From the NCBI RefSeq assembly GCF_013393905.1, contig NZ_CP040272.1, forward strand, positions 6,072,001-6,136,000: DNA of 64,000 bases, given 5' to 3'. Each line of letters opens with the position of its first letter. Position 1 is the first letter of the stretch. Of this stretch, positions 1-8,274 are shown one piece after another. The notes beneath the pieces are model-generated. The model was not told where the DNA came from and did not search any database. It saw only the letters and a program-made list of their open reading frames with translations. The position numbers and the translations under genes were made by a program. Source of the DNA: Nostoc sp. C052 (GTDB taxonomy: Bacteria > Cyanobacteriota > Cyanobacteriia > Cyanobacteriales > Nostocaceae).

Positions 1-2812
1 CGCAAGCAATAATTGGGAACAGATAAGGGGCAGTTTGGTGGATGGCGGGAGCAATGCTAGCCATAATCCGCAAAGCAACCAAAGCTTTGGTATCATCCAT
101 CAATGGCAAATCAATTAAGCCGTGAATACTTCTGCCTGCCAATATGGAGAGCGTGTTTACTACATATTGCTGAATGTCTGGAGGTGTTACTGATTCAGGT
201 AATATTACCCCAAGTTGGGCGAGAAGTTCACGCCCAATTGCGATCGCTTTGAATGATTGATTCCGTACCTGATCGGCTTGGAGTTTAACTTCATAAACTT
301 TCACCCTATCCAGTAAGGTGGTTGTTTCTTCGATGACGACCTGGATAAGAGATTCCATCTGGTCAAATTCATGGTTGAGAAAGGCAGCTTCAGCAGCTTC
401 TTCGTGTAAACTTCGAGTCAATTCGTAGGCAATTTCCCAACTATTAATTGGTAACAACTGCATTCCAGAATAGAAGTAATGAATTGCTGCAACATAAGCA
501 GTAGCTTCTTTTGCTTTGCGACCAGCATTCAGATTTAACTGAGCTAATTGTTGACGTTCAGTCGGTTGAGTAATTAGTAATATTCCTCGATTCAACTGAC
601 TGACAATCTCAAAAATCCGCTCCTCTTGTTGTGATTCAGAGGTATTTTGCAAGAGTAATTGACCAATTTTAAGATGGGTAAATTGTCTCTGCTCACCTGG
701 AATCAGAGAGTAAGCCGCTTGTTGTACCCGGTCATGTAAAAATTTGTAGATGGGGACTTGGAAATTGCCATTTAATGGGTTTGAGTCAGAATCATGCCCA
801 CTATATTGAAAGAATTTATAAACTTCAGTAGTAGGTAAAACTAAGCCTTCTTGTAAAGCTTTCCATAAAGATGCTGCCGTTTCGGTTTCCGACTGTTCAG
901 AAACAATTGCTAGGGTTCGCAAATCAAATTGGTTGCCAATGCACGCAGCTAATTTCAGCACATTTTGCGTTGATGCTGGCAACTTTTGCAACTGTAGCGC
1001 TAGGAACTCTACAACATCATCGGTAAGGGCAAGTGCTTTGACAGCAACAATATCACATTGCCAGTACCCTTGATCGGCATTAAAAGTAATCAGTCCATCT
1101 TCATATAATATTTTGAGAAAGTGTGTTGCAAAAAAGGGATTTCCTTGAGTTTTTTGATAGACGAGTTCTGTTAGAGGTTGGGCAGTTTTATCTGAACAAC
1201 TCAAGGTATCAACCACCAATTGATTTAAACTAGCTTTACTTAACGGAGCTAAAGTAATGCTGTGAATTGTGGCATTGGCTTTGCGAATCTCCGCTAAAGT
1301 CAACATCAACTGATGCGTGGTAGATACTTCATTATCTCGATAAGACCCAATTAAAAGTAAAGATCCACTTCCTGACTCGCTTATCAACAGTTGCATCAAT
1401 TTGAGTGATGCAGAATCGGCCCACTGCAAATCATCAAGGAAAATTACTAATGGATGTTCTTTTGTCGTGAATACCTGAATGAACTTTTGGAAGAGTAAAT
1501 TGAAGCGATTCTGGGCCGCACTTGGTAAAAGTTCAGTTGCAGGTGGTTGTTGACCAATAATTTGTTCTAATTCGGGAATTACCTCAAGAATAACTTGTCC
1601 TTGATCGCCCAACACTTGTAAAATTTTATTTTTCCAAGTTGACAATTGGACATCACTTTCACTCAGTAATTGTCCCATTAAGTCTCGAAACGCCTGTACA
1701 AAAGCGGAGAAGGGAATATTCCGATTAAATTGGTCAAATTTGCCTTTAATGAAGTAGCCCCGTTGCCGGACAATAGGTTTGTGAACCTCGTTAACTAAAG
1801 CAGTTTTACCAATACCAGAAAAACCAGCCACCAGCATTAATTCTGTCTGATTGTTAGTAACGCGGTCAAAGGCTTTTAGTAGAATTTCAACTTCATGCTC
1901 ACGACCATAGAGTTTTTCTGGGATAATAAAGCGATCGCACACATCCCGTTGAGCAATTGGGAAACTTACAATTTTCCCAGTCTCATTCAGTTGAGCCAAA
2001 CAATTTTCTAAATCATATTTTAGCCCAAATGCACTCTGATAGCGGTCTTCGGCATTTTTCGCCATCAGTTTCATTACTATGTCTGACAACACTTGCGGAA
2101 TCTCTTCACTTTTGACTTCCCGAAGGGATAGCGGAAGTTTGGCAATATGACAATGTACCAATTCCATTGGATCGTGCGATTGAAATGGTAATTGCCCTGT
2201 TAGTAATTCGTAAAAAGTTACACCCAAAGAATAAAAATCGGTACGGTAATCAATCCCCCGATTCATTCGTCCAGTTTGCTCTGGAGACAAATAGCCTAAT
2301 GTTCCTTCTAATACATTAGGACTCATCAATATCTGAGTTTCTCGTGGTAGCAGAGATGCAATACTAAAGTCAATTAACTTAACTTCTTTAGTTTCTGGAT
2401 TAATTAAAATATTGGCGGGTTTAATATCTTTGTGAATAATCCGATTACGAATTAGAATATCTAAGGTATCACACAGAGCGATCGCAATTTGTAAAAACTC
2501 TATCAGAGATTCTACCCTTCCCCCCACTCCCCATTTCTTCAAGGAAATTCCCCCAAAGTCTTCCATCACTAACACATAGCCATTCTGATAGGGTTCCAAG
2601 GTGTAGGTTTGGATGATTCCAGGTAGATTCAAATTTTTGGCGATGGTGAACTGGTTGCGAAAGTGTACCAATTCACTGAAGCTGGGATAAGCAGTTTTCA
2701 TCAGCTTAATCACCACAGATTTTTGGTCAGTCTCTCGATTAGCGCGATAAACTAAGGTTCGAGAACCGTTGTAGAGTTCTTTGCTAACGTGATATCCGGG
2801 AATGCTGACCAT
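1..2812 (-). CDS. Ser/Thr kinase-AAA ATPase signalling protein (HstK type), partial
   Basis: The reading frame is open from an ATG at 2812 to the left edge (about 937 codons), so the C-terminus is missing. The N-terminus is a eukaryotic-type protein kinase: HKDIKPANI near residue 124, then LIDFS and GYLSPEQTGR, followed by DFYSLGVTFYELLTG. A predicted-ATPase domain follows, with Walker A GFSGIGKT near residue 324 and a Walker B-like VIFLDDLQWADS. The rest is a helical, TPR-like region. In heterocystous cyanobacteria such proteins normally continue into GAF and histidine-kinase domains; that part would lie left of the window and is inferred only. Likely a soluble sensory kinase of unknown ligand. 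The domain calls are clear; the full architecture is not visible. Confidence 0.88.
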   Translation of the reverse strand, partial: MVSIPGYHVSKELYNGSRTLVYRANRETDQKSVVIKLMKTAYPSFSELVHFRNQFTIAKNLNLPGIIQTYTLEPYQNGYVLVMEDFGGISLKKWGVGGRVESLIEFLQIAIALCDTLDILIRNRIIHKDIKPANILINPETKEVKLIDFSIASLLPRETQILMSPNVLEGTLGYLSPEQTGRMNRGIDYRTDFYSLGVTFYELLTGQLPFQSHDPMELVHCHIAKLPLSLREVKSEEIPQVLSDIVMKLMAKNAEDRYQSAFGLKYDLENCLAQLNETGKIVSFPIAQRDVCDRFIIPEKLYGREHEVEILLKAFDRVTNNQTELMLVAGFSGIGKTALVNEVHKPIVRQRGYFIKGKFDQFNRNIPFSAFVQAFRDLMGQLLSESDVQLSTWKNKILQVLGDQGQVILEVIPELEQIIGQQPPATELLPSAAQNRFNLLFQKFIQVFTTKEHPLVIFLDDLQWADSASLKLMQLLISESGSGSLLLIGSYRDNEVSTTHQLMLTLAEIRKANATIHSITLAPLSKASLNQLVVDTLSCSDKTAQPLTELVYQKTQGNPFFATHFLKILYEDGLITFNADQGYWQCDIVAVKALALTDDVVEFLALQLQKLPASTQNVLKLAACIGNQFDLRTLAIVSEQSETETAASLWKALQEGLVLPTTEVYKFFQYSGHDSDSNPLNGNFQVPIYKFLHDRVQQAAYSLIPGEQRQFTHLKIGQLLLQNTSESQQEERIFEIVSQLNRGILLITQPTERQQLAQLNLNAGRKAKEATAYVAAIHYFYSGMQLLPINSWEIAYELTRSLHEEAAEAAFLNHEFDQMESLIQVVIEETTTLLDRVKVYEVKLQADQVRNQSFKAIAIGRELLAQLGVILPESVTPPDIQQYVVNTLSILAGRSIHGLIDLPLMDDTKALVALRIMASIAPAIHQTAPYLFPIIAC

Positions 2813-3128
2813 ACGGCTTAATTTTGAATACCTCAGTATCTAGAGTTCCCAAAAACATGGCAACATTTACTAAGCTCCTTCTCTACAAGAGGCTGTGTCA
2901 ATGGGGCGGGAACAGGGAATAGAAAAATTAGCCCCGAATAATAGGGTAACAGCGCCCTAAATTTCTTTCTGAAAGGAATAAAAATATTTTTTACGGCGAC
3001 TCGTAGTACAAGAAAAAATACGTTCTCATACAAATTCCCTGATTTGAATTATAGGGATTTTCCCGTTGGCTGTTGCCCGTTCCCTTTTAATTTCAGTTGG
3101 CTCATTTGCAACTGATTGAAATAATTAA
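2813..3128. other. Intergenic spacer, no gene seen
   Basis: About 300 bases between the left-edge kinase start and the 6S RNA terminator. It contains only a low-quality 66-codon open frame on the minus strand that I do not believe. The promoter of the kinase gene should lie near its left end. No hairpin or repeat stands out. Confidence 0.5.
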
Positions 3129-3159
3129 AGCTCCCAAAGTCAATTAGAATTTGGGAGCT
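3129..3159 (-). terminator. Terminator of 6S RNA gene
   Basis: Perfect 10-bp inverted repeat AGCTCCCAAA / TTTGGGAGCT with an 11-base loop, followed on the minus strand by TTTAATTATTT. It sits about 11 bases after the 3' end of the 6S RNA, in the direction of purK and 6S transcription. Confidence 0.75.
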
Positions 3160-3170
3160 AATAATTTTAA

Positions 3171-3352
3171 GTTCACCGCGACGCCGTTTTACCTAAGTTT
3201 ATGACCTGGGTTTATCCAGGTGGGAACCTAAATTCCTCGTTTAAAGTTTCCGGGTACATGCCCGGTATACTGCCACGAGAACAGTTGACTCCCTTGTCAT
3301 TAAAGGCATAGATCAAAAAACTTGATGGCAGTCACCAACGTCGTAGTGCAAC
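3171..3352 (-). ncRNA. ssaA: 6S RNA (6Sa RNA)
   Basis: About 182 nt on the minus strand directly downstream of purK. The ends form a long interrupted stem: 5' GTTGCACTACGACG pairs with 3' CGTCGCGGTGAAC through GTT/AAC, CAC/GTG and CGACG/CGTCG. The middle is a loose bulge flanked by short hairpins such as CCGGGCATGTACCCGG and CCTGGATAAACCCAGG. This is the 6S fold, which mimics an open promoter and sequesters the sigma-loaded RNA polymerase. The cyanobacterial gene is known to lie beside purK. A TATAAT box stands just upstream and an intrinsic terminator just downstream. The exact ends are estimated. Confidence 0.87.
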
Positions 3353-3358
3353 TCACTC

Positions 3359-3364
3359 ATTATA
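3359..3364 (-). promoter_or_regulatory. -10 box of 6S RNA gene
   Basis: On the minus strand this reads TATAAT, 6 bases before the predicted 6S start at 3352. No good -35 box is seen at the usual spacing. The box lies between the purK stop and the 6S RNA, so 6S can be made independently of purK. Confidence 0.65.
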
Positions 3365-3412
3365 GCTTTTCAAAAGATGTTGTGTGTTCAATATCGAAAC
3401 TTTCTGATCTAT

Positions 3413-4579
3413 TTACCTGGGATACCAGATAGATTCTATGGTGTGGGCGATGTCGTTGGCGTATGCATTTGCCGATTCTTGATTTTGATTATCCAGCAAA
3501 ACAGTAACATGTCCCAACTTTCGCCCAGGACGTGATTCTGTCTTCCCATACCAGTGAACGTGCGCTTGGGGAATTTCTGCTATTTGTTGACGCTGGCTTT
3601 GGTAGTCGCTGTGAGAATTTTCATATCCCAGTAGGTTCACCATTACAGCACCAGGGCACTGCAAAGCTGGATTTCCCAAAGGTAAACCACAAACAGCTCG
3701 AAGATGCTGCTCAAACTGAGAAGTTTCGCAGGCGTCAAGAGAAAAATGCCCAGAATTGTGAGTACGGGGGGCAATTTCATTTACCAAGATTTGGCCATCA
3801 GCACGGATAAATAGCTCAATTCCAAAAATTCCCACTACTTCTAGGCTATTTAATAGAGTATGTGCGATCGCTTCTATTTCTGCTACTTGATTGGGAGTAA
3901 TCTCAGCTGGCGCAATCACCCGCCGACACACTTGTTGTTCTTGTTGGGTTTCCACTACTGGATAAGTGACAATTTCCCCCTCTACAGAACGAGCTGCAAT
4001 TATTGCTAGTTCCCGTTCAAAAGGTACAAATTCTTCTAACAAGAAAAGTGATTGATTTAAAGTCTTTGTTGTGCTTTCATCACTTAGCTTTTGCTCCAAA
4101 GTAGCAAAATCCTGAATTATGAAAGTACCTTGACCATCATAACCGTGGCGTCTAGATTTGAGGACTGCTGGAAGACCTAAATATTCTATTTTTGATTTGA
4201 TATTTTCCACCTCGTCAAGGGCGAAAAATTGCGGAACAGGTAAACCCAAATCGCTTAAATAGCAACGCTGATGATATTTATCTAAAAGAGGGGCTAAAGC
4301 TTCTAATCTGGGGCGGAAACAAACGCCTTGCTGTGCTAAAAAAGATAAAGCTTGCAGGTCAACAAATTCGTTTTCAAAGGTGATGACATCGCATTTTTTA
4401 GCTAATATCTCTGTAGCACTAGCGTCATCTACCGGAGCGAAAACGATTTCCTCAGCAATTGACACGGCCGGGTCGTGAACGCTAGGAGTTTGTACTACTA
4501 ATTCTACTCCTAGCTTCTGTGCTGCATCCGCCATCATCCAGGCAAGTTGTCCGCCACCAATTACACCAACACGCTTCAT
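3413..4579 (-). CDS. purK: N5-carboxyaminoimidazole ribonucleotide synthase
   Basis: ATP-grasp enzyme of purine synthesis that carboxylates AIR to N5-CAIR using ATP and bicarbonate. The N-terminus VGVIGGGQLAWMM is the PurK signature, and the ATP-grasp part shows VLKSRRHGYDGQGTF and NEIAPRTHNSGHFSLDAC. Length (388 aa) is normal. I chose the ATG at 4579: it overlaps the upstream pentapeptide gene as ATGA and has an AGG six bases before it. An in-frame ATG at 4585 would have no room for a ribosome site. The overlap implies a translationally coupled pair. 6S RNA follows on the same strand. Confidence 0.96.
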   Translation of the reverse strand: MKRVGVIGGGQLAWMMADAAQKLGVELVVQTPSVHDPAVSIAEEIVFAPVDDASATEILAKKCDVITFENEFVDLQALSFLAQQGVCFRPRLEALAPLLDKYHQRCYLSDLGLPVPQFFALDEVENIKSKIEYLGLPAVLKSRRHGYDGQGTFIIQDFATLEQKLSDESTTKTLNQSLFLLEEFVPFERELAIIAARSVEGEIVTYPVVETQQEQQVCRRVIAPAEITPNQVAEIEAIAHTLLNSLEVVGIFGIELFIRADGQILVNEIAPRTHNSGHFSLDACETSQFEQHLRAVCGLPLGNPALQCPGAVMVNLLGYENSHSDYQSQRQQIAEIPQAHVHWYGKTESRPGRKLGHVTVLLDNQNQESANAYANDIAHTIESIWYPR

Positions 4580-5100
4580 TGACATCCTAGAGAATCACGA
4601 GTTTGCACACCTGTTTTGGAATTCACGCCACTGGCTTTACCGCACAGTTCTTTGATTTGCGCTCTATCCAAAATTGCATCTGTAAAATCTGCACCGTCTA
4701 TATTTACATCATTAAAGATAGCGCGGAGCAAAAGAGCTTCTTTGAAAACTGCATCGCTCAAATCTGCCTTAGTCAAGTTTACCTGATCGACCATTGCATT
4801 CGTTAAATCCGCTCCGTGGAGATTTGCTTTTGTCATCACCGAAGCGCTCATGACTGCTCCCCGCAAGTCAGCGTTTGCAAAGTTAGCCAGTTCCATATTG
4901 GCGTTAGAAAACTCCGCAGCTTGCAAACTCTGTCCAGAAAAATCACGTCTTGATAACTCTGCATTACTAAATGACAGTGGATGAGTCCAGTCTACTGCCA
5001 GTGCGGGATCAGCCACACACCAGATAATAATTCCTAGAAGGAACGCCAACCCTTGCCGCCAAAGGATATCGAGAGCCAATTTGGTGTCTAATCGCTGCAT
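4576..5100 (-). CDS. Exported pentapeptide-repeat protein
   Basis: 174 residues. A hydrophobic segment at about 12-35 (LAFLLGIIIWCVADPALA) looks like a signal peptide with an AxA-type cleavage site. The mature part is a run of A(D/N)LxX pentapeptides (about residues 48-145), expected to fold as a right-handed quadrilateral helix. The tail holds two cysteines, in ELCGKAS and at the C-terminal LGCQ. Family members with this layout are often thylakoid-lumen or periplasmic proteins of unknown role; that location is inferred. It overlaps purK by 4 bases and is probably co-transcribed with it, but no functional link to purine synthesis is known to me. Confidence 0.85.
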   Translation of the reverse strand: MQRLDTKLALDILWRQGLAFLLGIIIWCVADPALAVDWTHPLSFSNAELSRRDFSGQSLQAAEFSNANMELANFANADLRGAVMSASVMTKANLHGADLTNAMVDQVNLTKADLSDAVFKEALLLRAIFNDVNIDGADFTDAILDRAQIKELCGKASGVNSKTGVQTRDSLGCQ

Positions 5101-5195
5101 TTAAGCTTACCGCATTTGAATGTTAGCAAGACTGATTCAGTCTTGCTACTGGATTTGGGAGATGTGTATTTCTTTAGCTTAATATTTTGTAACGC

Positions 5196-5239
5196 AAAAA
5201 GGTCAGATGCGTCGCAGTTTGTAGACATCACTTCTGACC
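5196..5239 (-). terminator. Terminator of the 50-residue membrane-protein gene
   Basis: Inverted repeat GGTCAGA (5201-5207) / TCTGACC (5233-5239). On the minus strand the second arm is followed directly by TTTTTGCG. It lies about 100 bases beyond the stop of the small gene at 5342-5494 and before the pentapeptide-purK pair. Confidence 0.5.
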
Positions 5240-5341
5240 ATTAGCAGCGATCGCACTCAAGATATAGCTTTTCTGAAGCCACTGAGGTACACTTAAATCT
5301 TTTTTACAAATCTACCTCAACAGGAAAATTAACCGCTATAT

Positions 5342-5494
5342 TCACACATCACGCGCTTTGAAAAAATTATAGATAGCAAGGGCAATGGCTAAAAGCAACA
5401 CTGCATGAATTAAATTTCCGGCAATATGAAGTGCCAGTCCCAATGCCCAAAAAGCAATCAGTACAACAACAATGCCCCAAATTATACTCAACAT
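5342..5494 (-). CDS. 50-aa Lmo0937-like membrane protein
   Basis: Short frame MLSIIWGIVVVLIAFWALGL...NFFKARDV with two hydrophobic helices around a polar turn (HIAGNLIHA). This pattern matches the widespread small Lmo0937/DUF5670 family, whose members are often stress-induced and whose function is unknown. It is short enough to be skipped by ordinary ORF filters, and an open frame on the other strand (5426-5644) shadows it. A terminator follows at 5196-5239. The family assignment rests on recalled sequence style. Confidence 0.75.
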   Translation of the reverse strand: MLSIIWGIVVVLIAFWALGLALHIAGNLIHAVLLLAIALAIYNFFKARDV

Positions 5495-6196
5495 ATAATA
5501 TTTGCTCTGATTCAAGTAAGTTTTTATTTGCTCATATACTTTACTCCTACCTTGACTTTGATTCTATTTATCTTCAGAGAGGTATATAACTTTAAATCAT
5601 CGCTCTTGAGAGAGAAAACTAATTTAACTCAGGTTGAAAACTAATTGAGGTCACGTTGTTTCTCTACGATGTCGCAGACAAGACTTGCTACGCGTAGCTT
5701 GCTTTCTTGTCGGGATACACTAGACTTCTTGCATAAGTCGGGTAAAGGGTAAGGGTTAAAGGGAAAAGGGATAGAATTAACATTCCCCTTTAACCTTTCC
5801 CCCTTTCCCGACAAGAGTGCAAAAGTGCCTTTTGCAAGAGGTCTACTATTGGTGAAGTTTGTTGATTTGTTCACAATTCTTCATTTTTAGATTTCAATTT
5901 CAAGATATAAAGAGTTTTTTGAGCAGTAATACTCACCGACTTATTTACAATTCTTGACTTTCAATTTTTCAAGTAAAGTTTGTTGTCTTTTAAATTCAAT
6001 AGCCCCGATCAACTGTTAGTCTTTTAATTAATGAAAGCAAGGTTTGAGCGTAATTATATGCGTCTCAATTGCTTAACAAAGCTTAAAAGTTAGATAATTA
6101 GCGTTAATTTTATAGCGATTAGTTAGTTCTTCAGGAATCTCCAAGAGTTGACATTCACCAAGTACACAACTTCCACAAACCAAACTCCCAAACCCG
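5495..6196. other. Intergenic region with one palindromic repeat
   Basis: About 700 AT-rich bases between divergently transcribed genes. It contains the 5722-5844 repeat and a short TACGCGTAGCTTGC-type sequence at about 5687-5703. The two flanking promoters should lie here. No supported gene. Confidence 0.5.
5722..5844. repeat. MITE-like palindromic element
   Basis: About 123 bp bounded by near-perfect inverted ends AGACTTCTTGCA and TGCAAGAGGTCT. Inside, G-rich runs (GGGTAAAGGG, GGGAAAAGGG) face C-rich runs (CCCCTTTAACC, CCCCCTTTCCC), so the whole unit can fold into one long imperfect hairpin. No coding sequence. Confidence 0.7.
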
Positions 6197-6520
6197 ATGA
6201 TGAATCATTACTCACTTCAATGGATTGAGGCATGGTGCCAAGAGAATGGCTGGACAGATTTGTTTGTCGAGCGACGTAATAACTTCTGGGCTTTCCCTCC
6301 GGGTGGGGTAATGCCAGAACCGATTCCAGTTCATGCGCTCAGATTGATTAAAGCCGAAAATGGACTGACTTTTGAAGAACGATTGTGGTCAATGTCCGCA
6401 GTGATTGGCACAATTTTAGCTGTTCTTTTTACTTTTTGGTTTCAGTCGCCGATGCCTTTAGTTCTAGCTTTCGCTTTGAACGCCGTTACGGTGGCTCAAT
6501 TTGAACTTGAAGATGCCTAA
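6197..6520 (+). CDS. Conserved cyanobacterial membrane-associated protein
   Basis: 107 residues that I do not recognise by name. The first 65 are polar and aromatic (WCQENGWTDLFVERRNNFWAF, with a PPGGVMPEPIPV segment). The C-terminal part has two closely spaced hydrophobic stretches (about 66-82 and 85-100) and ends in ELEDA. Two start codons are adjacent (ATGATG); the first was kept. It is followed closely by a strong terminator, so it is monocistronic. Codon use and the conserved look support a real gene. Confidence 0.75.
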   Translation: MMNHYSLQWIEAWCQENGWTDLFVERRNNFWAFPPGGVMPEPIPVHALRLIKAENGLTFEERLWSMSAVIGTILAVLFTFWFQSPMPLVLAFALNAVTVAQFELEDA

Positions 6521-6541
6521 ATTTTATTTTGGGCTTTGCGA

Positions 6542-6584
6542 TTAAAAACTGCTCTTGTCTACTTTCAGCAAGAGCAGTTTTTAA
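6542..6584 (+). terminator. Strong intrinsic terminator
   Basis: AAAAACTGCTCTTG / CAAGAGCAGTTTTT, a perfect 14-bp stem with an 11-base loop ending in a T tract. It lies 22 bases after the stop of the 107-residue gene and is symmetrical enough to act in both directions. Confidence 0.85.
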
Positions 6585-6608
6585 TTTAATGATTTGTATA
6601 GCAAACGT

Positions 6609-6680
6609 CTAGTACAGCAGAGCGTAAATAAACCACCCCTTCGGTTTGTTAAAATGTTGAATTTCGTCTTGCAGTACTAG
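6609..6680. repeat. MITE-like repeat with CTAGTAC ends
   Basis: 72 bp with inverted ends CTAGTACAGCA and TGCAGTACTAG (one mismatch) and an AT-rich interior containing AAACC/GGTTT. Resembles the short CTAGTACTGCA palindromes I associate with Nostoc genomes; that recollection is not verified. Confidence 0.6.
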
Positions 6681-6721
6681 TCTAGTAGGACATAACAATT
6701 AGAAATTATTAGCACCTCAAA

Positions 6722-7201
6722 TCAGCTAGTAGGTACAGCTACCTTTGCGTGTTTGTTAACGTAGTCCACAAATAATTGCTTCAATCGCGGACTAATACCA
6801 GCGTGTTCAAAGAATCCAAAGCCAAGATTCTTAGCTTTTGCTAAGGTTTCTTCTGGTGTTAATCCTTCCTGGATAGCGATACTTAAGAGCGCAATTCCAG
6901 TTGAGCGCATCCCAGCAGCACAATGTACAACTGCTGGCTTAGGGATTTGTTCGAGTGTCGTGAGGATTTTGGTAATCACCTCTTCATTTAAATTTTTTAG
7001 ATCCACCTTAAGTGGAACATTTTGATAATACAGCCCTAATGCTTCTGCTATTTTTTGCTCATCCTTAGAAAATCCTAGTTCATCAGGCGATCGCAAATTT
7101 AGAACGGATTTAAAACCTTCTTGGATAGCTTGCTCAAGCTGTTTCGGTATGACTTGTCCTGTAGTTGTCAAGTTTTCGTTAATTTGTATAGCGTTGATCA
7201 T
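6722..7201 (-). CDS. DUF442/BLH-type phosphatase-like protein
   Basis: 159 residues from the ATG at 7201, preceded by GGAG at good spacing; an upstream in-frame start at 7279 lacks this and would add 26 unlike residues. NLRSPDELGFSKDEQK, then a P-loop VHCAAGMRSTGIA near the middle, match the DUF442 (beta-lactamase-hydrolase-like) branch of the tyrosine-phosphatase fold. Its loop is C-x4-R, one residue shorter than the classical C-x5-R. Family members occur alone or fused to sulfur enzymes; the substrate is unknown. Monocistronic. Confidence 0.82.
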   Translation of the reverse strand: MINAIQINENLTTTGQVIPKQLEQAIQEGFKSVLNLRSPDELGFSKDEQKIAEALGLYYQNVPLKVDLKNLNEEVITKILTTLEQIPKPAVVHCAAGMRSTGIALLSIAIQEGLTPEETLAKAKNLGFGFFEHAGISPRLKQLFVDYVNKHAKVAVPTS

Positions 7202-7450
7202 ATTCACTCCTTTTGACTTCCTTATGTCTTCCAGCTTTGTAAATACTCTAAGGGAGCAAGCTTTGAGAAGATATTCCAAATAAACACCGCAAAATTAGCT
7301 GAATATCATAAGATATTGCTTAATTACTTCAAAATTAGTCTTTTGAAGCCGATTATTTTATTGCTTTATCCATAATATACGGTTTGCCGATAGGTTTAAT
7401 GGTGATTAAAACTTATTATACTTTATGCCGATAAAATTACCGTAGATTAT

Positions 7451-7525
7451 ATGTCAGGAGCTATACTATTGGGCAGGTTGAAGGAGCAACTGAATCAAGA
7501 TTTTCGTGAACGAGGGTATAAATAA
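7451..7525 (+). CDS. Possible 24-codon leader ORF or gene remnant
   Basis: ATG at 7451 opens a 24-residue frame beginning MSGAILLGRLKEQL whose TAA overlaps the ATG of the next gene as TAATG. The overlap would allow translational coupling, and GGAG motifs precede both frames. No family recognised. It could equally be the decayed tail of an older gene. Confidence 0.3.
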   Translation: MSGAILLGRLKEQLNQDFRERGYK

Positions 7526-8235
7526 TGACCGCTATAGAACAAGTTTCTTCTCTATGCATTGGAATAGTATTGTTCCCAAATTTGACACAGTTAGATTTCA
7601 CGGGGCCTTATGAAGTCTTTGCCAAATTGCCAAAGGTGCAATTATATCTGCTAGCGGAAACACTCGAACCAATTCGGAGCGATTGCGGCCTCACCTTTTT
7701 ACCTGACACCACCTTTGCTGAAGCCCCAGCCTTAGATGTGTTATTTGTGCCAGGAGGCCCAGGTATCAATGCCAAAATGGAAGATGAAAAATTTCTCAAC
7801 TTTCTCAAAACCCAAGGTAAACAAGCCCGCTACGTTACAGCTGTCTGCACTGGTTCTTTGCTGCTGGCGGCGGCGGGGTTACTTCAGGGCTATGGCGCCA
7901 CTACTCACTGGCGATCGCTGGATTTGCTTGAGATGTTAGGAGTTGAGACAGTTACAGAAAGAGTTGTCATCGATCGCAATCGAATTACAGGCGGCGGTGT
8001 GACAGCTGGCATTGATTTTGGGTTAGCGATCGCTGCTGAGTTATTTGGGGAAGCGATTGCCCAAGGAATTCAACTAGCGATCGAATACAATCCCCAACCG
8101 CCCTTTAACAGTGGTTCTCCCCAAACTGCCCCTGCGGCTGTACTTGCTAAAGTTACTGCTGCGAGTCACAATCTTCAAGAAATCAGAAGGCAAATTGTCC
8201 AGCGAGTTGTGACTCAATTGCAAACTACTATCTAA
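7525..8235 (+). CDS. DJ-1/PfpI family protein, isonitrile hydratase-like
   Basis: 236 residues of the class I glutamine-amidotransferase-like fold. LFPNLTQLDFTGPYEVF at the N-terminus, DVLFVPGGPG, and the nucleophile elbow TAVCTGSLLLAAAGLL with the conserved cysteine, followed by ATTHW, are typical of the cyclohexyl-isocyanide hydratase (InhA) group. Those enzymes hydrate isocyanides to N-formamides. The aspartate in QLDF fits the catalytic acid of that group. Substrate here is inferred. The gene starts in a TAATG overlap with a short upstream frame and is followed 39 bases later by a GNAT gene. Confidence 0.88.
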   Translation: MTAIEQVSSLCIGIVLFPNLTQLDFTGPYEVFAKLPKVQLYLLAETLEPIRSDCGLTFLPDTTFAEAPALDVLFVPGGPGINAKMEDEKFLNFLKTQGKQARYVTAVCTGSLLLAAAGLLQGYGATTHWRSLDLLEMLGVETVTERVVIDRNRITGGGVTAGIDFGLAIAAELFGEAIAQGIQLAIEYNPQPPFNSGSPQTAPAAVLAKVTAASHNLQEIRRQIVQRVVTQLQTTI

Positions 8236-8274
8236 AATCCAAAATGGTATAATCTGAATGCCAGTCCTGAACCT

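Noticed and set aside
2833..3033. 66-codon minus-strand frame
   Set aside because: No family look, no ribosome site and poor coding character; lies in the spacer before the 6S RNA terminator.
5641..5874. 77-codon minus-strand frame
   Set aside because: It overlaps the palindromic repeat at 5722-5844 and is explained by it.
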